NCBI GenBank assembly: GCA_001275005.1
Contig: JWZX01001354.1
Location: forward strand, 1 to 14,617
Length of the DNA: 14,617 bases
Origin: Chrysochromulina tobinii
Taxonomy: Eukaryota; Haptophyta; Prymnesiales; Chrysochromulinaceae
Direction: 5' to 3'
Below the pieces are notes generated by a model. It was not told the DNA's origin. It saw only the letters and a list, made by a program, of their open reading frames with translations, and made no database searches. Position 1 is the first letter of the stretch; each line of letters starts with the position of its first letter. A program made the translations under genes and the position numbers. Positions 7,268 through 14,617 of this stretch are shown here, piece by piece.

Positions 7268-10200
7268 ATGGAGCACTCGGACGAAGACGGAGCGCTCCCG
7301 CCGTGCCTGGCCATAGACGCGGGTTCGTATCAGTGGCGAATTGGCTGGACGGGCGGCGATGAGATCAACGCGATCATCGACGCGTCGGCGCAGCCCGACC
7401 TCGCCTCCGCCTTCGCCGAGGTCGAGGCCGCGCCCGACGAGCATGCCGTGCTGCTGAGCGAGCCCGTTGGGACATCCGCGTCCGAGCGCATCCGCGCCGT
7501 TTCGGCCCTGTTCGGCATGGGTGTGCAGGCCTTGTACGTGAGTGCGACGCCGCTGCTGCCGCTGTACCACTTTGGCATCGACACGGGGATCATCGTGGAC
7601 ATCGGCGAGCGGAAGACGACCATCTGGCCCGTCTTCGAGGGCCACCCCGTGCTTGGTGCGGCGGCGATCCTCGAGCTAGGCGGCTGGCATTTGACGCGAT
7701 GGCTCGCCATGCGCATGCGCGCGATCGCCCTGTCGTCGGCTGCGGCCGAAGCGCCATCGCCGGTGGCCGCCGCCGGCACTGGCACTGCGCCGCCACTGAG
7801 CGATGCGTGGCTCGCTCTTTCCCGAACGACCAAAGAAGCGCACGCAAGAGTCGAGCTCGAGGGGTTGGCAGGCGCCGCTGCGCCAGGCGCTGTGCCGGGC
7901 GCCGCCAAGAAAGGTGGTGGCTCCAAGGGCACCGCGAAGCCGGCGGGTAAGGGCGCCGAGGCGGCGCGGCCTCCAGTCGAGATCACTCTGCCTGACGAGA
8001 TTGACGAGATCGGGCTGATCTCCCGGGTGATCTCGCTCTCGAGGGACGATCTGGCGCGATGTGGCGAGGCGCTCTTCCAGCCGCCGGCAGACCTCGGTGC
8101 GGGTAGCGCCCAGGACGGCGCGCACCCGGGCGCTCCCTTGCCGCCAGCCTCTGAGGGGCTCTCTGAGGGGCTCGGCGACGCGATCTGGCGAGTGCTCGCT
8201 TTGTGCGACTACAGCCTTCGCGGCACGCTGCTCGGGAGCGTGGTGCTCGTCGGGGGCGGCTCGATGCTCGAGGGGCTCCCTGAGCGCCTCCTTCGCGAGC
8301 TGCAGCAGCGCGTGCCCAACACGGCGTCGGGTGCGCACGAGAAGGACGAGAAGGCGAAGAAGGAGAAGCGAGCGAAGGAGGAGAGGGCTGCCCAACACGG
8401 CGCCCAGCACGGCACCGACCGCGGGCTGTCAGCGGGGGGGGCGCCGTTGTGGGCGCCGCGCGTCCTCGCGCGCGGCGATCGGCGATACGCGTGCTGGCTA
8501 GGCAGCGCCGTGCTGGGCGCGACCTCGGCATGCGCTGAGCGCTTTGTGCGCCGCGCAGAGTACCTCGCGGCGACCGACGCCCAGGACGACGCGGGCGACA
8601 GGCGGGAGGGCCCCGCGAGCGGGGCGTGGGCTTCACAGCTCCCTTCACAGCTCACTTCACTGCTCACCCGGTGGGGGGCCTTCGCTGGCTGCTCGCTGTT
8701 GGAGCTCGAGGCGGCCGAAACGGCCAAGCACGCCGCCGCCGCCGCCGCCGCCGCCGCCTCGGAGGAAGCCACGCGTGCACGGCTGCGTGCTGAGCATGAG
8801 GAGACGCGACGATGGTGGATGGAGATGGCACCGGTGCACTCGGCGCTCGAGCGCCAGCGGCAGTGGCGGCTGCAACGGCTCGTCGTGTTGCCGATGTTTG
8901 AGGCCGCCACCGCCGAGGTGCTTCACGGAGCGAGCAGCAGCCGCGGCCGCATCAACAGCATCGACTTCACCCAACGGACGCCGCCCGCGACGGCGCCGCG
9001 CGTGACGGCGGCGCGCTCTGTGCCGCCGGATGCCACACTGAGCGCGGCGGCGCTCGAGGCGCGCCGTCAGTGCGCTGACACCGCGCCTTGGCGCCTCGCC
9101 GCGCGCGCTTCGTCACTCGCGAGCCTGGCGCTCGGCACGGCGTCTGGAGATGGCGGTGGCGAGTGGGAGTCGATGTGTCGCGTGCGCATGCGGCTGTGCG
9201 CGCGCTGGGCGGCGGATGTCTTCGAGTCGCCGTTTGACAGCGCGCCCTCCGTCCATGTGGCGATACGGGCGCGTCGGCTGCGTGCGGCGAGCTCTCTCTG
9301 GTCCGATCGGGCTGGGAAGTTCGCACGGGCGGCACGCCGCGGGATCGAGGTGCGATCTCGCTTGAGTGCCCTTGAGTGCCCTTGAGTGCGATTGAGTGCA
9401 ATTGAGTGCAATTGATGACACGACCCACGTGCTCGGGATCGAGGTGTGATCTCGCTTGAGTGACCTCGGATGGCCATGCTAATGACCTCTGATGGCCTCT
9501 GATGACCTCTGATGACCTCTGATGAGCTTCGATGACCTCTGATGACCTCCGATGACCTCTTATGACCTCTTATAACCTCTGATGACCTCTCCCTAGTCCG
9601 TCAGGCGCGGCGGCATTGGGTTGCCCATGGCGTGCGCCGGGCGATGCGCCGTTGGGTCGCTCAGTGGATGCAGCTCGTGCTCCAGATACACGAAGCTCGT
9701 CACCTGGGCGTCACTTGTCTCCTACGCGGCGGCTGGCGGCGCTGGCACGCTAGCTGGAGCAGGCGGCAGGCGTCGCTCACTCGCACCGCCGGGGCACTCG
9801 CGCACATGGTTGGCTTCGTTGCTTGGCGTGAGTGGCACGCGTGGATACGTCATCGAGGCGTCGCGATCGTGGCAATGGCCCGGGTGCGTCGCTTTTTCGC
9901 TGGCTGGCGGCTGGTGCAGGCCCTCCACGCGTGTGTTCGGCAGCGTGGGCGCGTGCAGGCCCTCGAGGGCCTCGCCGATGCCCTCGCCCATCTCCGCTCT
10001 CTCGAGGCACTGCAGCGAGGCTGGCGTACCTGGCGGCAGCTGGGCAGCGCCGAGGTTGTCCGTTACGAATCGCGCGCGGCGGTACGCGTGCGTGCGGGGT
10101 TACGACGCGGATGGATCTCTTGGTGTCGAGATCGGCTGGTGGCGCCATCTGCCTCGGGGGCTCGCTGGAGATCGATCGAGATACGCGAGCGTTGGCAGGT

Positions 10201-12056
10201 GCTCGCAAGAATAACCCCCGAACTGCGCCTCTGAGTTCGCCGCTCTCATCGCCCTGCTAATGGCCCCTCTCATCGCCCCGCTAATGGCCCCGCCTACCTG
10301 GCGCAGGGTTGGCGTCTCTGCCGCGCCTTCCACACACTCACGACGCGAATCGCTCCAAAGGAAGCGCGTCTGCTGCGGCTGGCGCGCTCAACGGGCGACC
10401 TGACCCGCAAGGCCCGCGCGGTTCGTCAGTGGGCCAACGGCTGTGAACAGAGCATTGTGAAGCATGCGAGACTGCAGCAAGCGGCGCGCCGTTTCGAGCG
10501 CACGCGCGAGCGGCTTCAGATGGCGACAGCACTCGGCGCTATGAATGCGGCTCAGGTGATGGTCCCTGATGGACCTTTGTGGCCCTTGATTGGCGCTGAG
10601 GGCACCATCGATGCGGCGCAAGCCACGGTCGACTCGGAGCTGCTTTACCTCCGTGATTGCCTCCGTGATTGCCTCTGATGACCGATTGATTGCCTCCCTC
10701 ATCAGGCCACCGTCGAGTCGGAGCTGCTCTACCTCCAAACCAAAGCCGATGCGATCGTACACGTGGCGCGTCTAGGGGGTGCCTATGGCACCTGGCGGCA
10801 CTATGCCAAAGCTCGGCGGCGACGACAGATCGAAGCACGTGCGGAGGCGTGTGCCGAGGCGGACGCTGCGGCTCGCACCCTTACCGGTACAACCAGCTGC
10901 ACGATCGGCTTGACGAGTGGAGGAGGTGCTCTCTTACGTGCACCGTTGGTGGATGAGTACCGCCGATGGCGCCACCAGGTGCGTGGCCCCTTACATTCCC
11001 TAATGATCCCTAATGGCCCCTAATAATCCCTAATGGCCCCAAATAATCCCTAATGGCCCCTAATAATCCCTAATATTCCCCGATGGCCCCTAATGGCCCC
11101 GCCCTTAATTGGCTCTGGATGTTGTTTCTGAGAGCCCCTTTGAGCGCCTCTCTGAGTGCCTCACTCTTGGCGTCCCTGATGGCTTCGCTCATTGCCCCTG
11201 GCAGGAGAAAGTGTTACAACGGCTGAGCCTGATGATTGCCTCCCTCATGATTGCCTCCCTCATGATTGCCTTCCTCATCAGGAGAAAGTGTTACAACGGC
11301 TGAGCCAGATGCTCGATGGACAGCAGAGGGCCCTTGAGAAGGTACGCCTTGATTGCGCCTGGACTGCGCCTGGTGACAGCCCCCTGATGGTCTCATGATG
11401 GCCCTCGCTCGCAGGTGCACCGAGTGCTGAGGCGCAACGGCGAGGACGGCAGCGGCGGCATCGACGGTTACGTCAACGGAGGCGATGGCTATGGCCATGG
11501 AGGCGCTCGCTATGGAGAGGGTGGTTACGAGTATGGCGACGGGGGCGGCGACGGATCTCCTCTCGTCGAGATCATCAACCAGACCTTCGAGGAGTGCGTC
11601 ACCGCCTCGCTCGCGGCCACGCCTTCACCTCGCACGGCAAGCTGGCGTGGCTCTGGCTTGTCGGGTGGCACCCCCCGCGGCCTCGCGTCCCTCGCACAGG
11701 GGCTCGCACAGGGGCTGGCCTCGGGTAGTGCCCAGTACGGCGCGAGGGCCCAGTTTGATAGTGTGCGGGCGACGGACGGGGACAGTGGACGCCCCAGCGC
11801 ATCCTCGGGCGCCGTCTTGGGCGTCGTCTCAAACGCCTCATCAGAGGCGATCAGAGGCAATCAGAATAGCGCCGTCTCGAGCGCCTCATCGCGGCTCGTG
11901 CAGGCGCTAGGGCTGCACGAAGTGACCGAGACGGCGCCCAGCGCGGGCAGCCTCGCGCACGAGGAGAGCCTCGGCATGTACGAGACGCCCGTACGCCAGC
12001 TGTGGAATGCCTACCGCGACAAGGTTCCACTCGGTAGCTACCTGCACTACCGATGA
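7268..12056 (+). CDS. Actin-related protein fused to Trp-repeat (Sfi1-like) region, six exons, 1299 aa
   Basis: Model: 7268-9349, 9605-10198, 10307-10555, 10706-10978, 11282-11341, 11415-12056; every intron is phase 0. Residues 14-31 (AIDAGSYQWRIGWTGGD) match the actin phosphate-1 loop; 61-100 match the LLTE...MYV...LSLY stretch; 107-125 (GIIVDIGERKTTIWPVFEG) is phosphate-2; 131-146 the following strand/helix; 325-345 (VVLVGGGSMLEGLPERLLREL) the adenosine loop; 405-417 (RRYACWLGSAVLG) the last actin motif. Low-complexity inserts sit at about 155-235, 275-300 and 355-395, and Ala9 near 489. Residues 695 to about 1066 are Arg/Trp-rich with spaced motifs such as GWRRWHASW, AWREWHAW, FFAGWRLV, GWRTWRQL, GWISWCRD, TWRHYAKA and YRRWRHQ, resembling centrin-binding Sfi1 repeats. 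The tail (1087-1299) is Gly/Ser-rich. The P-loop resembles ARP5-type proteins but the class is uncertain. Exon 3-5 borders are the least secure. Confidence 0.82.
9350..9604 (+). other. ARP-fusion intron 1: decamer minisatellite and duplicated donor
   Basis: 255 bp, donor ATCGAG|GTGCGA, acceptor CCGTCAG|GCGCGG, phase 0. TGAGTGCCCT/TGAGTGCAAT-type repeats lie at 9364-9416. Eleven consecutive 10-bp units with consensus GATGACCTCT occupy 9481-9590. The donor junction (9341-9368) recurs at 9435-9462 with one mismatch in 28. Confidence 0.85.
10199..10306 (+). other. ARP-fusion intron 2
   Basis: 108 bp, donor TGGCAG|GTGCTC, acceptor GGCGCAG|GGTTGG, phase 0. Contains two repeats of CTCTCATCGCCC...GCTAATGGCCCC (about 10242-10291). 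Confidence 0.78.
10556..10705 (+). other. ARP-fusion intron 3, containing a copy of the exon 4 start
   Basis: 150 bp, donor GCTCAG|GTGATG, acceptor CTCATCAG|GCCACC, phase 0. Read through, the frame stays open until TGA 10676-10678. Positions 10622-10652 copy the first 31 bp of exon 4 (10706-10736) with three mismatches. TGATTGCCTCC-type repeats fill the 3' part. An alternative exon inside the intron cannot be excluded. Confidence 0.7.
10979..11281 (+). other. ARP-fusion intron 4: CCCTAA-like decamer array and duplicated acceptor/exon
   Basis: 303 bp, donor CACCAG|GTGCGT, acceptor CTCATCAG|GAGAAA, phase 0. Ten 10-bp units alternating TAATGGCCCC and TAATAATCCC occupy 11001-11100. The acceptor plus exon 5 start (11279-11306) has an identical 28-bp copy at 11202-11229, separated by three TGATTGCCTCCCTCA-like units. 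Use of the upstream acceptor would shift frame (77-bp offset). Confidence 0.75.
11342..11414 (+). other. ARP-fusion intron 5
   Basis: 73 bp, donor GAGAAG|GTACGC, acceptor GCTCGCAG|GTGCAC, phase 0. Contains CTGATGGTCTCATGATGGCCC, the same core as the other introns. It joins the 20-codon exon 5 to the long final frame. Confidence 0.72.
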
Positions 12057-12529
12057 TCGCCTAATGATCGCCACGCGATGAGACTGGTGAGAACAGCGAT
12101 ATCACGTTGAAGACCTTATTTTAATGACGAGGCTCAAAAAGCAGCGAGCAAAGTAAAAGGGATCAAATAGGACGAACGGGTGAACCATTTTAATTATCAG
12201 ATCATCGCTCAAACCCTTAGACTTACCCCCCCGGGGACTCTCGAGAGCTCCTGTGGGAAACTAGGAATTCTGAACGACGTAAAGCTCGGCTACTACGGCT
12301 ACACACGAACAAGCGTGCATCGGTACCGACGCGTTTGCTTAACGTGTACTCGTATACTTAATGTACACAATATGATAGGAGTATGTTGTCTGATGAGTGA
12401 CGTCTGCGGAGGTGTGCTTTAATTAATGCCGCGCTCTCTCGTTTCAGCGGGAGTAGAGGCGCCTTGCGCCATTGGGCTTCAGGATGACTAGCGGTTCCGG
12501 CTCTTGGCGCGTGCCTTGCTCCCCCTTCG
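12057..12529. other. Convergent intergenic region, non-coding
   Basis: 473 bp between the stop of the ARP-fusion gene and the stop of the EF-hand gene. More A/T-rich than its surroundings, with a CCCCCCCGGGG tract and the palindrome CTCTCGAGAG near 12226-12248, and AATTAATTAA-like sequence around 12420. It must hold both 3' UTRs. A 80-codon plus frame at 12180-12422 has no protein-like features. No clear poly(A) signal was identified. Confidence 0.5.
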
Positions 12530-14245
12530 TCAGGGCAGCTTGGGTTTGGAGGACGATCCTTGGACCTTTGGAACAAAGAGCGAGAGCACCTGGGGAGTGG
12601 GGCGGCCATCACGGTGTGAGCTCACCTGATGAAGAAGGCCATCACGCGCATGCAATCGAGAGCGCACCTGGGGAGCGGAGGCTGGTATTCACAGTGGCCG
12701 GACATCGGGTGGTATTCACAGTAGAGCGCACCTGGGGAGCGGAGGCTGGAGCGGCGACGATGTTGATGAATTGTGATTGGGGTGAATGAGGGGACGCCGG
12801 TCCTCCTCGCGAATTGAGATTGCGGCTCGAGGGCGTGACGATGTTGCGGAATTGCGACGCCTGAGGCGCGCGGCCTTTGTTGCGCGAAAAGCCCCCTCGA
12901 AGCTGTGACGCCGCCTTCACAGTCGGGTCGGGCGCCTGTTCACAGCAAACGTGGATCCGGCCGTTTGAGAGGCACTCGGTCAGCGATGTGCAGTGAGCAG
13001 TGAGCGGTGAACGGACTTCGCAGCACTCTGAGCGCGCACGCACCTGCCACTTTTTGACGAGCGAGCCAATCCAAACGTCCTGGAGCGCCGAAACCTCTCG
13101 AATCGTCTCATCGAGCTCGACCGCACGCTTGGGCGCTGTGGGATCTTTGGCCCACGTCGCCTTCGCAATGGCCTTCGCCTCCGGCAACGTGGGCAGGAAG
13201 AGCACAGGGGCATTCACCGTCTCAGCCAGAGCCTCTTGTACCTGTCATCAAGCGGCCAATCAAGACGTCCTCAGGGTTAGGGTTAGTCATCAGGGCTGTC
13301 ATCAAGCGGCCAATCAAGACGTCCTCCGAGCCCATCCAGCGCAATCCCACGCACTCAGAGCGCCTCAATCTCAACCTCAATCTCAATCTCAATCTCAATC
13401 CCACGCACTCAAGAGCGCTCCGGGCGTCTGCGCCAGGGCCTGCCACACCTTGTGCTGCGCGCGCTCCTCCTGCTGCTTCCGCAGCCAGTAACGCTCCTGC
13501 CGACCTAGGCCCATCTGCCGCTGCCGTTCGTGCTTGGTCGCCAGCTTCGCCCTATCCTCATGCCGCTTGTGGTCAACCCATTGCTGACGCATCGCCTCAT
13601 CCTAATGAGGGTACATGGACGGGCGCATGGGTGCGAGTGTGGTGCACTCAAGGAGGAGGAGGAGCGGCCGCGGGGATGCAGGCGGCTTGAGCATGCATGC
13701 GTGCACGCATGCATGCACGGAAGGCTCACCTGCGCCTCAATCTTCCTGACCGACTCCTCGTGCGCTTCCATATGCATGCGGTTGCGCCGCGCCCAGTAGG
13801 CGTTGAGGCGACGCTGGTGCGCGGGCGGCTTTGGCGGGACGCGTGGCACGAAGCCGCGCTCAAACGCTGCTCTCCGTGCCGTGCGGATCACCTCCATGTG
13901 CTCCAGCGAGCCGCTGCCGTCCTCGTCGAGCAGCGCAAAGACCTGGTCGATCACGTCGGGCGGGTAGGTGATACCGACATGGAGGCACGCTGCGCGGAAC
14001 TCTTTTTTGTCGATGAGCCCATTCTTGTCCACGTCGAACATGTCAAACAGGTCTGACACACGCCCGGCCATCCGCGCGAGGTGGTCGCACACGTCCTGAG
14101 TCGCCTGCAGCACGTTTTTGCTCGGGCCTTCGGGGATGGCCGGGATGATCACATTCGGCGAGGGCGCCTCTTGCGCGATGATCACCTTCGGTCGGGACAG
14201 GTATGGCAAGCCCGGGGCTGCTTGAGAGCTGGAGGCCGCCGCCAT
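12530..14245 (-). CDS. EF-hand pair protein with Arg/Glu-rich helical region, five exons, 376 aa
   Basis: Model: 14245-13730, 13601-13449, 13241-13044, 12935-12732, 12589-12530 (stop TGA), all introns phase 0. Residues 71-82 (DVDKNGLIDKKE) and 107-118 (DEDGSGSLEHME) are complete EF-hand loops with acidic or polar ligands at 1, 3, 5, 9 and 12 and Gly at 6, so both should bind Ca2+. Residues 140-223 are Arg/Glu/Gln-rich and helical (AYWARRNRMHMEAHEESV, RQERYWLRKQQEERAQ), likely a coiled coil. Exon 3 encodes NAPVLFLPTLPEAKAIAK and ends VKKWQ; exon 4 is Ser/Pro/Gln-rich; exon 5 gives a 19-residue tail. Start: ATG 14245 is the first ATG of the frame. The exon 2 donor (AAG|GTGTGG) is the weakest junction: read-through ends at TGA 13395. 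The exon 4 acceptor could also be 12905 or so (ACAG|CTTCGA). Function probably Ca2+-regulated and structural; the specific family is not recognised. Confidence 0.78.
12590..12731 (-). other. EF-hand gene intron 4, with donor and acceptor of the same sequence
   Basis: 142 bp, phase 0. The donor reads CTCCCCAG|GTGCGCTC (12739-12724) and the acceptor CTCCCCAG|GTGCTCTC. A third copy of the junction lies at 12659-12685, identical over 27 bp to 12723-12749. TGGTATTCACAGT also occurs twice. Confidence 0.75.
12936..13043 (-). other. EF-hand gene intron 3
   Basis: 108 bp, donor TGGCAG|GTGCGT, acceptor GTGAACAG|GCGCCC, phase 0. It has no in-frame stop, so retention would add 36 residues, and downstream alternative acceptors exist. 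GCTCACTGCTCACTGC repeats are present. Confidence 0.6.
13242..13448 (-). other. EF-hand gene intron 2: hexamer array, 30-bp duplication, telomere-like repeat
   Basis: 207 bp, donor CACAAG|GTGTGG (favoured for phase), acceptor GATGACAG|GTACAA. CTCAAT hexamers lie at about 13369-13398. An exact 30-bp repeat occurs at 13243-13272 and 13297-13326, and GGGTTAGGGTTAG lies between the two copies on the plus strand (about 13274-13286). Confidence 0.65.
13602..13729 (-). other. EF-hand gene intron 1
   Basis: 128 bp, donor GCGCAG|GTGAGC, acceptor CTCATTAG|GATGAG, phase 0. It joins the EF-hand exon to the helical exon and contains the 26-bp palindrome at 13691-13716. Confidence 0.82.
13691..13716. repeat. 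Perfect 26-bp palindrome, alternating purine-pyrimidine
   Basis: Built from GCATGC units around a central GTGCAC; its reverse complement is itself. It could extrude a cruciform or adopt Z-DNA, and in RNA a 13-bp stem with almost no loop. Confidence 0.9.
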
Positions 14246-14412
14246 CGAGGATGGACGGTGCTCGAGCACAGTGGGTGTCGTTGAAAAGCACCAGTGGAAC
14301 AAAATGGTTCACACTTGACGTGGTATCTATGAATACGGCTGCAAGGCTGTCACAGACCAGTCGCTCTATCTCTCCTGCATGCTCTACTCTCATCCTGCGC
14401 TCTCTACGGCTC
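14246..14412 (-). promoter_or_regulatory. Upstream region of the EF-hand gene
   Basis: 167 bp between the EF-hand gene ATG and the stop codon of the next minus-strand gene. It must hold the EF-hand gene promoter and 5' UTR. No TATA box is evident. The EF-hand frame is open upstream to 14302 but without an ATG. Confidence 0.45.
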
Positions 14413-14617
14413 TCAAAGCTCCCATGCTGCGCCCGCGGCCTTGGCGAGATGGCAGAGGGCCTCCTCCATGACTTCCTCCTCACCGTCTCCCAAGGTCGCA
14501 CCCGCCACCTCGTCCGCCGCCTCGTCCGCCGCCTCGTCCGCCGCCTCGTCCGCCACCGCTGCCTCGTGCTCCTCCTCCCCCTCCTCCCCCTCCTCCCCCT
14601 CCTCCACCTCCTCCTCC
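14413..14617 (-). CDS. C-terminus of an acidic repeat protein, partial (5' end off the right edge)
   Basis: A minus-strand frame is open from the right edge to TGA 14415-14413 (67 codons visible). It begins with EEG repeats (EEVEEGEEGEEGEEEHEAA), then about four DEAA units from the 12-bp repeat GCCGCCTCGTCC on the plus strand, then EEEVMEEALCHLAKAAGAAWEL. Acidic, Ala/Glu-rich and probably disordered or helical. The frame is supported by the clean non-repetitive tail after the repeats, but low-complexity sequence can stay open by chance. Function cannot be given. Confidence 0.5.
   Translation of the reverse strand, partial: EEEVEEGEEGEEGEEEHEAAVADEAADEAADEAADEVAGATLGDGEEEVMEEALCHLAKAAGAAWEL

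Noticed and set aside
8061-8910. Several long Arg/Ser/Ala-rich frames on both strands over the ARP exon
   Set aside because: High GC keeps all frames open; only the 7268 frame shows actin motifs in order.
9481-9590. CTGATGA units resembling C and D boxes of snoRNAs
   Set aside because: The motif recurs every 10 bp with no room for a guide element and no terminal stem; a by-product of the satellite.
12180-12422. 80-codon plus-strand frame between the convergent genes
   Set aside because: No homology cues or repeat structure, and it lies in the A/T-richer shared 3' region; likely chance.

Overview
This is nuclear DNA from a GC-rich eukaryotic microbe. The evidence is genes split by short introns (73 to 303 bp), a LINE-type retrotransposon, minisatellite-filled introns, and an actin-related protein. 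A unicellular alga or similar protist (haptophyte-like) is my best guess, but no marker gene fixes the lineage.

Layout. (1) 1-3807, minus strand: the 5' part of a non-LTR retrotransposon with ORF1 (2908-3807) and a 970-codon open ORF2 (2911 to 1) that runs off the left edge. ORF2 carries a basic N-terminal region, an NPGP 2A-like motif, an APE-type endonuclease and the start of the reverse transcriptase. ORF1 stop and ORF2 start overlap as ATGA. (2) 4281-7074, minus strand: a head-to-tail duplicated pair of small two-exon genes sharing an 81-residue domain of unknown function. The left copy has a 262-residue low-complexity N-terminal extension that the right copy lacks. (3) 7075-7267: a short divergent promoter with a TATA box facing left. 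(4) 7268-12056, plus strand: a six-exon gene for a predicted 1299-residue protein, a divergent actin-related protein fused to a tryptophan-repeat (Sfi1-like) region and a Gly-rich tail. (5) 12530-14245, minus strand: a five-exon gene for a 376-residue protein with two canonical EF-hands, convergent with the ARP gene. (6) 14413-14617: the acidic, repetitive C-terminus of another minus-strand gene cut by the right edge.

How the parts relate. The ARP/W-repeat protein and the EF-hand protein could both belong to a cytoskeletal or centrin/calmodulin-type system, but that link is inference from domain types and adjacency only. The most striking feature is the introns. All eleven predicted introns are phase 0, ten of eleven donors read AG|GTG, and most introns carry tandem repeats built on a CTNAT-type core. 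In at least five introns a splice junction or its flanking exon is duplicated inside the intron. This looks like recent intron gain or remodelling by local tandem duplication.
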